DNA of 64,000 bases, taken from CBDAQD01 sp965275905 (GTDB lineage: Bacteria; Pseudomonadota; Alphaproteobacteria; Rhizobiales; JAJFHC01). Below the pieces are notes generated by a model that worked only from the letters and a program-made list of their open reading frames with translations, was not told where the DNA came from and ran no database searches. Positions within the stretch are counted from its first letter, which is position 1. Every line of letters starts with the position of its first letter. The stretch lies in the NCBI GenBank assembly GCA_965275905.1, contig CBDHYJ010000059.1, positions 69,418 through 133,417 of the forward strand, given 5' to 3'. Both the position numbers and the translations under genes were made by a program. Positions 52,630-61,963 of this stretch are shown here, piece after piece.

Positions 52630-53496
52630 TCAGGCCCGTTCCAGTTTGAGCCAGCGTGCGCACAGAACGTAGACCACCGTGACGACCAGCATCAGCACGA
52701 TGGAGAGAGCCGACGCGGTGGGGAAATCGGCTCGTCGTCCGATCTGCAACATGATGATCTGCGGCATGACCAGTTCGTTGTTGCCGCCAAGGATCTGCGG
52801 CGTGATGTAGTCGCCGATACACAGAACGAACGTCAGGAACGCTCCGACCATTATCCCCGGAATCGTCAGGGGCAGGATCACATGGATAAAGGTCTGGACA
52901 GGGCTGGCGCCAAGGTCCGCCGCGGCCCGGGCGTAGTTGGGCGACAGTTGCTTGAGATTGGCATAGATCGTCAGCGTCAGCAGCATTACGAAGAAGTGGA
53001 CGAAGCCGATGATCGTTGCCGTACGCGTCGATGCGATCTCAAGCGGTTCGTCGACAATTCCGATGCCCAGCAAGGCCTGGTTGACGATGCCGTTCTTGGC
53101 CAGCACCAGGACCCAGGCATAGGACCGCACCACGTATGACGTCCAGAACGGCAGGATTGCCAGGATCAATGCCGCCCGCTGCCAGCGCTCCGGTACGCGT
53201 TCCGCGATAATCCAGGCGAGCGGATAGGCAAGCACGACGGAAATCGCTGTGACGACCAGTGTGATCTCCAGCGAATTCACAAGCCCGGCGAGGAAATGCG
53301 ATTTGGCGAAGACCGACCAGTAGTTGTCGAGTGTCCAGGTCTGGACGATCTTGGTCCCGATCCGCTGCCACAGGCTCATCACGACCATGAACGCGAATGG
53401 CACGACGAAGAACGCCAGCGTCCACAGAACGGTCGGCAGCACAAAACCAATCGCCTTGCGGCGGTCGCGCGCTGCAACCGTGTCCGTGGACGCCAT
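52630..53496 (-). CDS. Polyamine-type ABC importer, permease (PotB/PotH-like)
   Basis: A 288-residue permease. ILPFWTSYVVRSYAWVLVL is the hallmark of PotB/PotH proteins; the EAA loop is RAAADLGASPVQTFIHVILP. Six helices plus an N-terminal extension (TDTVAARDRRK). It follows the binding-protein gene by 35 bases. Confidence 0.92.
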   Translation of the reverse strand: MASTDTVAARDRRKAIGFVLPTVLWTLAFFVVPFAFMVVMSLWQRIGTKIVQTWTLDNYWSVFAKSHFLAGLVNSLEITLVVTAISVVLAYPLAWIIAERVPERWQRAALILAILPFWTSYVVRSYAWVLVLAKNGIVNQALLGIGIVDEPLEIASTRTATIIGFVHFFVMLLTLTIYANLKQLSPNYARAAADLGASPVQTFIHVILPLTIPGIMVGAFLTFVLCIGDYITPQILGGNNELVMPQIIMLQIGRRADFPTASALSIVLMLVVTVVYVLCARWLKLERA

Positions 53497-53531
53497 CGCG
53501 TCTTGCCTCTTTTTTGCGGGACTGTCCTCGC

Positions 53532-54629
53532 TTACTTCTGCAGCATTTGCGTCCAGATGTCCTGCATCTTTGCGTCAAGCTCGGCACTCGGAGCCGGATA
53601 GAGCTGGGAGCGCTTCAGGTAGTCCGCCTGATCGTTCCAGCGTAGTGCGGCTTTCTGCTGGTCGGTAAGCTTTGCGCCGGCCTTGGAATTGGCGGGCATT
53701 GCCCAGTAGCATGCGGATGTCGCCAGCCGCGCCTGTCCCTCGGGGCTGAGGATGTACTGAACGAACTTGAGAGCAAGGTCCTTCTTCTTCGATGTTGCGA
53801 ACACACCAATCGACTGCGACCAGCGGACACCACCCTGATCAGGAAGCACCCAGTCCAGCTCGGGCTTTTCGGCTGTCAGGCCGGCTGTCACCCACTCGCC
53901 GCCGCCCACCAGAATATCGACTTCGCCGGTGGCGATTGCCGTCTGGCTTGAGACAACCTCGCCGACCTGCTTGGACACTGCCTTCATGGCGAACAGTTTT
54001 TCCTTGATTGCCGGCAGGTCGGCTTCCGTCAACTCGGATGTCTTCTTGCCAAGGCCAAGCGCCACCATGCCGATGACAGGCAGGTAGTAGTCGTAGATGG
54101 CGATCTTGCCCTTGTACTTGTCGCTCCAGATGATCGACATGTCCTTCATGTCGGCGGGATCGACCTTGGTCTTGTTGTAGGAAATGGTGTTGTAGCCGAA
54201 CTTCTCGGATATCGCGTAGGTTTTGCCGTCCTTGGTGTGGTTCTCCGCCATCACCAGCGCCGGGAACAGGTCGCCCGTGGGCAGCTTGTCTGCCGGCAAG
54301 GGCGCAAGAATTCCGGCTTCGACCACCCGCGGCACGTCAACGCCATCGACGACGAACACATCCCAGTCGCCGGGTTGCGATTGTTCGATAAGGGACAGCG
54401 CGGTTCCCGTGCCTTCATACTCCTTGAGGTTCACCTTGACGTTGTTGGCTTCTTCGAACGGCTTTATCAGCGCCGGATCCGTGTGATCGCACCAGACAAG
54501 CGCGTTCAGTTCCTCCGCAGCCTTCGACGATGGCGCCTGTGCAAAGGCGACCAAGGCGCCGGCTGCTGCAAGGCTATGCAGGAACCAGCGGCGTGATCCG
54601 TTTTCAATCAATCTCGTGAACATTGGCAT
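53532..54629 (-). CDS. Polyamine-type ABC importer, substrate-binding protein (PotD/PotF-like)
   Basis: A 365-residue periplasmic protein. A twin-arginine-like SRRWFLHSLAAAGALVAFA precedes the cleavage region (SSKAAEELN). ALIKPFEEANNVKVNLKEYEG and DWDVFVVDGVDVPRVVEAGI match PotD/PotF-type proteins, as does KFGYNTISYNKTKV. Acidic and aromatic residues for polyamine binding are plausible but not assigned. Heads the operon; divergent from a TetR regulator. Confidence 0.88.
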   Translation of the reverse strand: MPMFTRLIENGSRRWFLHSLAAAGALVAFAQAPSSKAAEELNALVWCDHTDPALIKPFEEANNVKVNLKEYEGTGTALSLIEQSQPGDWDVFVVDGVDVPRVVEAGILAPLPADKLPTGDLFPALVMAENHTKDGKTYAISEKFGYNTISYNKTKVDPADMKDMSIIWSDKYKGKIAIYDYYLPVIGMVALGLGKKTSELTEADLPAIKEKLFAMKAVSKQVGEVVSSQTAIATGEVDILVGGGEWVTAGLTAEKPELDWVLPDQGGVRWSQSIGVFATSKKKDLALKFVQYILSPEGQARLATSACYWAMPANSKAGAKLTDQQKAALRWNDQADYLKRSQLYPAPSAELDAKMQDIWTQMLQK

Positions 54630-54705
54630 TTATCCCCTGTCGTTCGTGGTGCACCCGGTGGAGTTTCCCCTAGCCGCGGCTCTTTTCGGCCATGAAATTA
54701 AAAAG

Positions 54706-54735
54706 TTGAACCAATTCATTATTTGAGTCAATTCA
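54706..54735. promoter_or_regulatory. Tandem operator-like repeats between the transporter and TetR genes
   Basis: TTGAACCAATTCA (54706) and TTGAGTCAATTCA (54723) match at 11 of 13 bases with a 17-base period. Each has a TTGA-TCAA-like dyad. They fill the divergent promoter region, where a TetR-family regulator would bind. Confidence 0.5.
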
Positions 54736-54758
54736 GTTCACATGAGAGATTTGAGAAC

Positions 54759-55373
54759 ATGACAGGTTTGCGCGCAAGACAGAAGGCCGACCGGAACCAG
54801 CGCATTGTCGACGCGGCAACGCAGCTTTTCCGCGAGGACGGTTATGCGCGCAGCAAGCTGGAGACTATTGCGGCACTGGCGGAAGTGTCGGTCGGCACGG
54901 TCTACAACTACTACGAAGACAAGGGGGATCTGCTCGTCGCCATTGTGTCGATGGAGGTGAACGAGGTGCTGAACGCCGGCGCGGATCTGCTGAAAGCGCC
55001 GCCCGACGACATTGAGGAGGCCGTCAACGGACTCATGTCGATCTATCTGGATCATTCCCTTGTCTACCTGAGCAAGGAAATGTGGCGTGAGGCCATGGCG
55101 AATACGACGCGCCGGCCCGAGACCCAATACGGCCGGGCTTACATAGCGCTCGACCGCCGCCTCATGGAGCAGATCTGTGATCTGATCGTGCGACTTGAGG
55201 AACGAGGGGTCGTACGCGGTGATGTCGACGCCGATTCCGCCGGCGAGATGTTCTTCAACAACATGAACATGATGTTCACGGTCTTCGTCCGAAACGACGC
55301 CATGCCGTTAGCCAGACTGAAAGCCGACATCGCACGTCAAAACAGACAATTGGCGCGCGCAATCACGTGTTAG
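54759..55373 (+). CDS. TetR-family transcriptional regulator
   Basis: A 204-residue regulator. The HTH is in residues 12-60: IVDAATQLFREDGYARSKLE, then TIAALAEVSVGTVYNYYEDKGDLL. The C-terminal domain is all-helical with SLVYLSKEMWREAMANTT. ATG 54759 was preferred to an in-frame TTG at 54723, which lies inside the operator-like repeats. Divergent from the polyamine-type operon, so it likely represses it and itself; the ligand may be the imported compound. Confidence 0.87.
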   Translation: MTGLRARQKADRNQRIVDAATQLFREDGYARSKLETIAALAEVSVGTVYNYYEDKGDLLVAIVSMEVNEVLNAGADLLKAPPDDIEEAVNGLMSIYLDHSLVYLSKEMWREAMANTTRRPETQYGRAYIALDRRLMEQICDLIVRLEERGVVRGDVDADSAGEMFFNNMNMMFTVFVRNDAMPLARLKADIARQNRQLARAITC

Positions 55374-55473
55374 ACAACGAATAAGTCACTGTCGGTACTC
55401 GACCTGCGTGTTCGATTCTGACATTGATACTGCCGCCTCTCATGTCTTCCGCGAGGAAAACCGGAAATCTGCG

Positions 55474-55986
55474 ATGATCCCGACTCTCACGACCGAGAGA
55501 CTGCGTTTGCGCCATTGGCAAATTGGGGATTTTGAGCCCTATGCCGCTCTCAAGACCAGCGTGGAACTTCAGACGTATACGCCAAGTGGCCCGGTGACCC
55601 GGGAACAGGCTTGGGAGTCATTCTGTGCCGCGCCCGGGGAGTGGGCGGTTCGGGGGCTCGGCGTCTTCCTCGTCGCCGACATCGAGTCAGATCTTGCGAT
55701 CGGCTTCGCGGGCTTCTGGTTTCCGGTTTACATTGACGAGCCTGAATTGTGCTGGTCGCTGTTCCCTGGCAACGAGGGTAAGGGCTATGCTACGGAAGCC
55801 GCTGCGGCAGCCCGCGACTGGGCTTACGCCGAGAAGGGCTTGCCGCCACTGATGAGTTTCATTCATCCGGAAAATGCAGCGTCGATCGCCGTGGCCGAAC
55901 GTCTCGGTGCGACGCTGGAAAAAGAAACGACGCTACTTGGTGCACCGCGTCTGGTCTATCGTCACATAGAGGAACACGGCAAATGA
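55474..55986 (+). CDS. GNAT acetyltransferase (RimJ/RimL type)
   Basis: A 170-residue protein of the Acetyltransf_3 group. IPTLTTERLRLRHWQIGDFE is the family start; WSLFPGNEGKGYATEAAAAA is motif A; ENAASIAVAERLGATLEKE is the RimL-type end. It acetylates an N-terminus or small amine, unknown which. ATG 55474 follows GGAAAT. Its stop overlaps pyrC (ATGA), so the two are co-translated. Confidence 0.87.
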   Translation: MIPTLTTERLRLRHWQIGDFEPYAALKTSVELQTYTPSGPVTREQAWESFCAAPGEWAVRGLGVFLVADIESDLAIGFAGFWFPVYIDEPELCWSLFPGNEGKGYATEAAAAARDWAYAEKGLPPLMSFIHPENAASIAVAERLGATLEKETTLLGAPRLVYRHIEEHGK

Positions 55987-57026
55987 CCAACAGGTTGACA
56001 CTCAAGCGACCGGACGACTGGCACCTGCATCTTCGCGACGGAGAGATGTTGAAGGGGGTGCTGCCTTATACTGCTGCGGATTTCGGCCGCGCCATCATCA
56101 TGCCCAATCTGGTGCCGCCTGTTGTGCGGGGAGACGATGCACGGGCCTATCGCGACAGGATTCTGGCGGCGTTGCCCGAAGGCAGCGACTTCGAACCTTT
56201 GATGACGCTTTATCTGACGGAGACGACGGATCCGGATGATGTGGCCGCGTCCGCGGAGGCGGGTTTGATCAAAGCGGTCAAACTCTATCCTGCCGGGGCG
56301 ACGACCAACTCCGACTCCGGTGTCAGAGACATCCAGACCGTCATTCCGGTTCTGGAACGCATGGCGGAAGTCGACCTGCCGCTTTGCGTGCATGGCGAAG
56401 TCACGGACAGCAATGTCGACATTTTCGATCGCGAGGCGGTTTTCATTGACCGGGTGCTTGATCCGCTGCGCCGCCAGGTGCCGGGATTGCGCGTGGTGAT
56501 GGAACACATCACGACCGAAGACGGGGTGAACTATGTCCTCGATGCCGAGGCGGATCTGGGAGCGACGATCACCACCCATCACCTGATCATAAACCGGAAC
56601 GATATTCTGGCCGGCGGCATTCGCCCGCATTATTACTGCCTGCCGGTCGCAAAACGCGAGAACCACAGATTGGCTTTGCGCCGTGCCGCGACGTCCGGCG
56701 ATGGTCGCATCTTTCTCGGGACCGACAGTGCACCCCATGCCACGGATGCGAAGGAATCGGCTTGCGGTTGTGCCGGAATATTCACTTCAATCAACACGAT
56801 GAGCTGTCTTGCTCATGTATTCGAGGAAGAAGATTCACTCGACACGCTGGAAGCCTTTGCGTCGCTGAACGGTCCGGCCTTTTACGATCTTGCGCCAAAC
56901 ACCGACACGATCACGCTTGTACGCCATGACGAAGCGCTGAAATTTCCCGATAAAATTGAAACCGGTGCCGGGCCGGTGACCGTCTTCGACCCCGGATTCG
57001 AGATTTTTTGGGGCGTCGAGCGTTGA
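55983..57026 (+). CDS. pyrC: Dihydroorotase
   Basis: A 347-residue class II (E. coli-type) dihydroorotase, which closes carbamoyl-aspartate to dihydroorotate in pyrimidine synthesis. Metal ligands: DWHLHLRDG (HxH), the carboxylated Lys in KLYPAGATTNSDSG, HGEV, THHL, and Asp of GTDSAPH. Length is normal. It overlaps the upstream GNAT gene. A repeat element follows 58 bases after the stop. Confidence 0.95.
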   Translation: MTNRLTLKRPDDWHLHLRDGEMLKGVLPYTAADFGRAIIMPNLVPPVVRGDDARAYRDRILAALPEGSDFEPLMTLYLTETTDPDDVAASAEAGLIKAVKLYPAGATTNSDSGVRDIQTVIPVLERMAEVDLPLCVHGEVTDSNVDIFDREAVFIDRVLDPLRRQVPGLRVVMEHITTEDGVNYVLDAEADLGATITTHHLIINRNDILAGGIRPHYYCLPVAKRENHRLALRRAATSGDGRIFLGTDSAPHATDAKESACGCAGIFTSINTMSCLAHVFEEEDSLDTLEAFASLNGPAFYDLAPNTDTITLVRHDEALKFPDKIETGAGPVTVFDPGFEIFWGVER

Positions 57027-57084
57027 TCCTACGAGGCCGCATGGGTCGTTGCGCGAAGTCGATAGAATTCCGATAACTCCTGCC

Positions 57085-57168
57085 GTCATGCCCGCGAAGG
57101 CGGGCATCCAGGGATTTGCTCGCGGCGCTTGCCCTGTTGGGCTGGATTCCCGCCTTCGCGGGAATGAC
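57085..57168. repeat. 84-bp inverted-repeat element
   Basis: GTCATGCCCGCGAAGGCGGG+CATCCAG at the left and CTGGATTCCCGCCTTCGCGG+GAATGAC at the right are inverted copies (25 of 27 bases), 30 bases apart. Each arm also folds on itself. Same family as 37894-37920 and 42555-42653. Confidence 0.85.
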
Positions 57169-57229
57169 AGTGGCGGGCTGTTGGCAATTGCTCTAAGAAG
57201 CGCCTCCGGTGATCTTTCGGGGCGCGACG

Positions 57230-58129
57230 ATGAGCGACGACAAGAGCGGGCAGGGGACGGCAGGGACCATGTGGTGGCGGGAGCGCTCCGACGGGATTGG
57301 TGCTGCGCTTTCGCTCGAAGCGGAACTCCTTCATCGCGAGGAGAGTGAATTCCAGCTCATCGAAGTGCTGGAGCACGGCGCGTTCGGCCGCATTCTCGTG
57401 CTTGACGGCTATATTCAGGCGAGCCAGGCGGACGAGTTCATCTACCACGAAATGGCACTGCACGTGCCGCTCCTGGGCCGTCCCCGCTGCGACACGTCGG
57501 TGCTGATTATTGGCGGCGGAGACGGCGGCGCGCTGCGCGAAGCCCTTGTCCACGACTTCGTCACCACCGTGACCATGGTCGAAATCGACGAGCGTGTCAT
57601 TGCGCTGTCCAATGAATTTCTCGGCGTTCAGGGGAACTACGAAGACCCGCGCGTCACACTCGCTGTCGAGAATGCTGCGGATTTCGTCGCGCGGGAGCGG
57701 TCAAAAGGCGTCACCTATGACGTTGTCGTGCTTGACCTGACCGAGCCTGTCGGTCCGTCCGCGAGTCTGTTTACCGAGGCGTTTTGCGCCGAAATCGTCG
57801 ATCTCGTGTCGCCGACCGGAGTCATCGTCGATTCCGACAGCATCTATATTGCGAAGGGCGGGGGTAAGTTCCTTCAGGAGACGAGCGGCGGCGGAGAAAA
57901 TCTGGTCAGCGTCATGCGTCGCGCGCGACTGCTGCCGCATATCGACGTTTACCGGGCAAAGGTGCCGCTCTATCCCGGTGCCGACTTCGGTTTCTTTCTG
58001 TATAGCCGTGACGGCGTTTCCTTGAGGGAGCCCGTGAATGAGCATTTCGGACGGCACTACGATCCGGATATCCACCGTGCATCGTTCGTACTGCCCCGCT
58101 GGCAACGCGACTGGCTGGGGTTGCGGTAA
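57230..58129 (+). CDS. speE: Spermidine synthase (polyamine aminopropyltransferase)
   Basis: A 299-residue aminopropyltransferase. LIIGGGDGGALREAL is the decarboxy-SAM binding loop; VEIDERVIALSNEFL and DVVVLDLTEPVGPS (catalytic Asp) follow; WWRERSDGIGAALSLE and ESEFQLIEVLEH are the N-terminal beta domain. It makes spermidine from putrescine. ATG 57230 was taken over a GTG 21 bases earlier. No decarboxylase for SAM is in the window. Confidence 0.93.
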   Translation: MSDDKSGQGTAGTMWWRERSDGIGAALSLEAELLHREESEFQLIEVLEHGAFGRILVLDGYIQASQADEFIYHEMALHVPLLGRPRCDTSVLIIGGGDGGALREALVHDFVTTVTMVEIDERVIALSNEFLGVQGNYEDPRVTLAVENAADFVARERSKGVTYDVVVLDLTEPVGPSASLFTEAFCAEIVDLVSPTGVIVDSDSIYIAKGGGKFLQETSGGGENLVSVMRRARLLPHIDVYRAKVPLYPGADFGFFLYSRDGVSLREPVNEHFGRHYDPDIHRASFVLPRWQRDWLGLR

Positions 58130-58154
58130 AATAACTGCGGCTTCCAGTGCGCAG

Positions 58155-58697
58155 TCAACGGTACCCACGCTTTTGGCTGTAGCGTTCGATCTGGTGTTCC
58201 GTGAGTATGCCTCTCATCTCGAGATGGGCAGACAGATGTACAGCACGCAGTCTGCCGCGAATTCGTGCAATCTCCGACGTGTGACGCTCGATTCTTTCGA
58301 TCGTTGCAGTCTTGTCCCTGAACAATTGCTCAAGAGCCGCCTCGGCCGAAATCACTTCGTGGCCAAGGCGAATGGCTTCCACGCGCATAAATGAATGAAT
58401 ACGTTCGGTCGTTTTGCGCTGGGCCGGTGTGAGTTCCAATGGCTCGCTGAAATCGAGCATATGTACCGGGCCCGGATAACCATTGAGTTCCGCCGGAAGG
58501 GCAAACCCCATCCCGTTGCCGGCTTTAAGATCGTCGATCTCCTTCTGCGACATTGCCTTCACCGCACGGTGCTTGAACTCTGCATAGGGCCCGTGGCCAC
58601 CGTGCTCATTCCCGGCAAGAAGCGACTGTCGCCCAATTGTTCCGACCAGTGCAAGCGCCGAGAGCGACAAGACAATCAAAAATCGTTGGCGTTTCAT
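58155..58697 (-). CDS. Exported Spy/CpxP-like LTxxQ protein
   Basis: A 180-residue periplasmic protein. Signal peptide in 1-29 (FLIVLSLSALALVGTIG). Two LTxxQ motifs, LTPAQRKTTERIHSFM and ILTEHQIERYSQKRG, bracket a helical region, as in CpxP, Spy and CnrX relatives, which sense metals or chaperone envelope proteins. Several His residues near the N-terminus (NEHGGHGPYAEFKH) might bind metal. Divergent from a Crp-like regulator gene, 56 bases apart. Confidence 0.78.
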   Translation of the reverse strand: MKRQRFLIVLSLSALALVGTIGRQSLLAGNEHGGHGPYAEFKHRAVKAMSQKEIDDLKAGNGMGFALPAELNGYPGPVHMLDFSEPLELTPAQRKTTERIHSFMRVEAIRLGHEVISAEAALEQLFRDKTATIERIERHTSEIARIRGRLRAVHLSAHLEMRGILTEHQIERYSQKRGYR

Positions 58698-58753
58698 TTG
58701 ACTCTCGATTTGAAGCGCGTTTGGTCAAGACAGGTTGTCAGGCACCAGTTCAA

Positions 58754-59317
58754 ATGAACATGATAGGAATCATGTCTGAAGCCGCATTTGCAATATTGAG
58801 GTCGCTCGCGACCCGGTGCCGCCGGTTCACGGCGGGGCAGCATTTATTCACGGCCGGTGACAAGGTCGAAACACTGTTCCTGGTGATCGAAGGAAGCGTC
58901 GATCTGTTGAGAATCGATCAGGAAGGGCGCCTCGTCATTCTGCAAAGCGCAGGATCAGGAGAGATCCTCGCCGAGGCGTCAATGTTTGCGGACCGATATC
59001 ACTGCGATGGTGTCGCACCGGTGGCCGGTAGCGTGGCGCTGGTGCCCCGAAGGTCCGCAATAGATGCGTTAAACCACGACCCGGTCTTGTCCGCGGCATA
59101 CTTTGCGTACATGGCGACGAAACTTCAGAAGGCGCGAACCCAGGCACACATACTGACGCTCCGGACGGTAAGAGAAAGGCTCGATGCCTGGCTTGCAGCG
59201 AATTCGCGAAAAGTACCCGAGCGCGGGTCCTGGCACCTTCTTGCGCGCGAAATTGGTGTGTCCCCCGAGGCGATGTATCGCGAACTGTCGCGACGCCGGC
59301 GCAAAGGCGGCGGTTAG
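58754..59317 (+). CDS. Crp/Fnr-family transcriptional regulator
   Basis: A 187-residue regulator. The cyclic-nucleotide-binding-like domain is at 20-130 (RFTAGQHLFTAGDKVETLFL, VIEGSVDLLRIDQEGRLVIL, GEILAEASMF). The C-terminal HTH is WHLLAREIGVSPEAMYRELS. No Fnr cysteine cluster is seen, so it is more like a cNMP- or redox-type member. Start is uncertain: ATGs at 58754, 58760 and 58772 are in frame. It may control the divergent Spy-like gene. Its stop overlaps the peroxidase stop. Confidence 0.83.
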   Translation: MNMIGIMSEAAFAILRSLATRCRRFTAGQHLFTAGDKVETLFLVIEGSVDLLRIDQEGRLVILQSAGSGEILAEASMFADRYHCDGVAPVAGSVALVPRRSAIDALNHDPVLSAAYFAYMATKLQKARTQAHILTLRTVRERLDAWLAANSRKVPERGSWHLLAREIGVSPEAMYRELSRRRRKGGG

Positions 59318-59886
59318 CGCATAACCCGGATAGCCGATTCCACCGCATCGATTACCGTTCTGGACATCGGATCGGTTTGTGTGGGGAACCAGGCGGCGAG
59401 TTTGCCGTCGGAATCGATGAGATATTTATGAAAGTTCCAGCGCGGACGGGCATCGTCGCCGGCCTGTTCGAGAGCCCAGCGATAAAACGGATGGGCGTCA
59501 TCGCCCCGCACGCGGGTCCGGTCGGCGAGCGGGAAACTGACGCCGTAGTTGATCTTGCAGAAATGCTTGATGTCGGCGCCCTTGCGGGGTTCCTGGCTGC
59601 CAAAATCATTCGAGGGCACGCCGACAATCACCAGGCCCTTGTCCTTGTAGCGCTGCCAGAGCGCCTCGAGGCCTTCGAACTGGGGTGTAAACCCGCATTC
59701 GGTCGCGGTATTGACCACAAGCACCGGCTTTCCGGCAAATTGGGCAAGCGGCAGGGGTTCTCCGTCGAATCCGTCAAACGTGAAGCCGTGGCCGCCGGAA
59801 GAGGCGCGTGCCAGCCCGATTGCCGCCGCACTCACGATCAGTGTGACGAAGACGGCGACGGTCATATTCAAAAGTGACGGGCGCAA
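59314..59886 (-). CDS. Glutathione peroxidase family protein with an N-terminal signal/anchor
   Basis: A 190-residue thiol peroxidase. The peroxidatic Cys is in NTATECGFTPQFEGL, Gln and the resolving-type Cys region in GADIKHFCKI, and Trp/Asn in RWNFHKYLIDSDG. N-terminal VAVFVTLIVSAAAIGLARASS is a signal peptide or anchor, so it acts in the periplasm. The start is best placed at TTG 59886, with GGAGAGGG just upstream; ATG 59865 has no Shine-Dalgarno. Reduces hydroperoxides, probably with thioredoxin-like partners. Confidence 0.87.
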   Translation of the reverse strand: MRPSLLNMTVAVFVTLIVSAAAIGLARASSGGHGFTFDGFDGEPLPLAQFAGKPVLVVNTATECGFTPQFEGLEALWQRYKDKGLVIVGVPSNDFGSQEPRKGADIKHFCKINYGVSFPLADRTRVRGDDAHPFYRWALEQAGDDARPRWNFHKYLIDSDGKLAAWFPTQTDPMSRTVIDAVESAIRVMR

Positions 59887-60055
59887 TTTCCCTCTCCGTT
59901 TCAACTGTGGATTTCCTCTGTTTACGCGCTCCCGCACGCCCTGGATTGCCGCGCTTGGCCCGCGGCATCATTGTCATTCGCGGACGATACTATAAATAGG
60001 TGTTCCGGGCCGCGCCGACGAGGCCCGTCACCAGAATTGTCAGGGAGCGGATCCG

Positions 60056-61924
60056 GTGATCTCGAGGATCTTTCAGTGGTTCGAGCGGACTTCCGAGGTG
60101 TTCCCCGAACGCCAGCCGGAACGCCCGCCGACGACGCTGTCCGGATTCGTCCTGCACTATGCCAGGCCCTTTACGCCGGTCCTTGTGTTCAGCGGTGTGC
60201 TTTCCGTCGTTATCGCTCTCATCGAAGTCTGGCTGTTCGCGGTCGTCGGCGATCTCGTCGACTGGCTGACCGGAACGGACAAGGAGACCTTCTGGCAGGA
60301 GCACGCACCGTGGCTCCTTTTCGCGGGCTTCGTCATTGTTGTCGTTCTGCCCGTGCTGGAGTTTTTCTATCAGACCGCCGTACATCAGGGGCTGCTCGGC
60401 AACTTTGCCATGCGCACGCGCTGGCAGGCGCATCGCTACCTGCTGCGCCAGTCGATGGCCTTCTTCCAGAACGATTTTGCCGGCCGCGTAGCGACCAAGG
60501 TCATGCAGACCGCGCTTGGCGTGCGCGATGCGGTTCTCAAGATGCTGGAGGTTTTCCTCTACGTTGCGGTCTATTTCACCGCCGCTGTCGTGCTGTTCGC
60601 GTCGAGCGACCTGCGCCTTACCGCGCCAATGATCCTCTGGCTGCTCGGTTATCTGGCAATCCTGAGATACTTCGTTCCCAAGCTGCGGCAGATCTCGATG
60701 GAGCAGGCGGATCACCGTTCGGTCGTCACCGGCCGCATCGTCGACAGCTACACCAACATCGCCACGGTCAAGATGTTCGCGCACGCCGAACGCGAAGACG
60801 ACTTCGCGCGGGAGGGCATGCAGGGTTTCCTGGACAATGTGTATGCCCAGATGCGGCTTTCAACGCTGCTGACGGTAAGCCTGGTCACTCTGAACTGCCT
60901 GTTGCTGTTCTCCGTGGCCGCAACCTCGATCTGGCTGTGGTCGATCGGCGCGGTAACGGTCGGCGCCATCGCTTTTGCGATTGCGCTGGTGCTCCGTCTG
61001 CATGGCATTTCGCAATGGGTGCTCTGGGAAGTCTGGGCCCTGTTCGAGAACATCGGAACGGTTCAGGACGGCATCGAGACGATTTCGGTCGACCGCGATG
61101 TGCTCGACGCGCCGGATGCGAGCCCCCTGGAAGTGGAGAGCGGCGGGATCCGGTACGAGAGCATCGACTTCAATTACGGCAAGCGGCGCAAGGACATCGA
61201 CGAGGGGGTCATCAACGGCCTTTCGCTTGCGATCGAGCCGGGCGAGAAGATCGGTCTCGTCGGCCGTTCGGGCGCCGGAAAGTCGACCCTGGTCAGTCTG
61301 CTCCTGCGGTTCTACGACCTTGAGGGCGGGCGCATCACGATCGACGGACAGGACATTGCGCATGTGACGCAGGACAGTCTCCGGGCGGCGGTCGGTACGG
61401 TCACCCAGGACACGTCGCTTCTTCACCGCTCCGTTGCCGACAATATCCGCTACGGCCGGCCCGAGGCGAACCGCGGCGACATCATTGCGTCTGCCGAGAT
61501 GGCCAGGGCCCATGATTTCATCGAGGACCTGGAAGACGTGCGCAGCCGGCAGGGCTACGAGGCGCACGTGGGCGAGCGCGGGGTCAAGCTCTCGGGCGGC
61601 CAGCGTCAGCGTGTTGCCATCGCGCGCGTGTTGCTCAAGGACGCGCCGATCCTAGTTCTGGACGAAGCCACGAGCGCCCTCGACTCCGAAGTCGAGGCGG
61701 CGATCCAGGAGAACCTGCAGCAGCTCATGGACGGCAAGACCGTGATCGCGATCGCGCACCGTCTGTCGACCATTGCCGCCATGGACCGACTTGTTGTGAT
61801 GGATGCGGGCCGCATCGTCGAACAGGGGACGCACGACGAACTGCTGGAGCAGGGTGGTCTTTACGCTGAGCTCTGGGCCCGCCAGTCCGGCGGTTTCCTC
61901 GCGCAGGAAGCAGCGGCGGAGTAG
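60056..61924 (+). CDS. ABC exporter, fused membrane and ATPase domains (MsbA-like)
   Basis: A 622-residue half-transporter. Six membrane helices (residues 40-330) precede the ATPase: Walker A VGRSGAGKSTLVSLLLRFYD, Q-loop TQDTSLL, signature LSGGQRQRVAIARVLL, Walker B ILVLDEATSALD, H-loop IAHRLSTI. It would work as a homodimer. Substrate (lipid, peptide, drug, glutathione-linked metal) cannot be told. GTG start behind CAGGGAGCGG. No accessory protein nearby. Confidence 0.9.
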   Translation: MISRIFQWFERTSEVFPERQPERPPTTLSGFVLHYARPFTPVLVFSGVLSVVIALIEVWLFAVVGDLVDWLTGTDKETFWQEHAPWLLFAGFVIVVVLPVLEFFYQTAVHQGLLGNFAMRTRWQAHRYLLRQSMAFFQNDFAGRVATKVMQTALGVRDAVLKMLEVFLYVAVYFTAAVVLFASSDLRLTAPMILWLLGYLAILRYFVPKLRQISMEQADHRSVVTGRIVDSYTNIATVKMFAHAEREDDFAREGMQGFLDNVYAQMRLSTLLTVSLVTLNCLLLFSVAATSIWLWSIGAVTVGAIAFAIALVLRLHGISQWVLWEVWALFENIGTVQDGIETISVDRDVLDAPDASPLEVESGGIRYESIDFNYGKRRKDIDEGVINGLSLAIEPGEKIGLVGRSGAGKSTLVSLLLRFYDLEGGRITIDGQDIAHVTQDSLRAAVGTVTQDTSLLHRSVADNIRYGRPEANRGDIIASAEMARAHDFIEDLEDVRSRQGYEAHVGERGVKLSGGQRQRVAIARVLLKDAPILVLDEATSALDSEVEAAIQENLQQLMDGKTVIAIAHRLSTIAAMDRLVVMDAGRIVEQGTHDELLEQGGLYAELWARQSGGFLAQEAAAE

Positions 61925-61963
61925 GCGGCGATCAGGACACCTCAATCATCGACACGTGATCGA

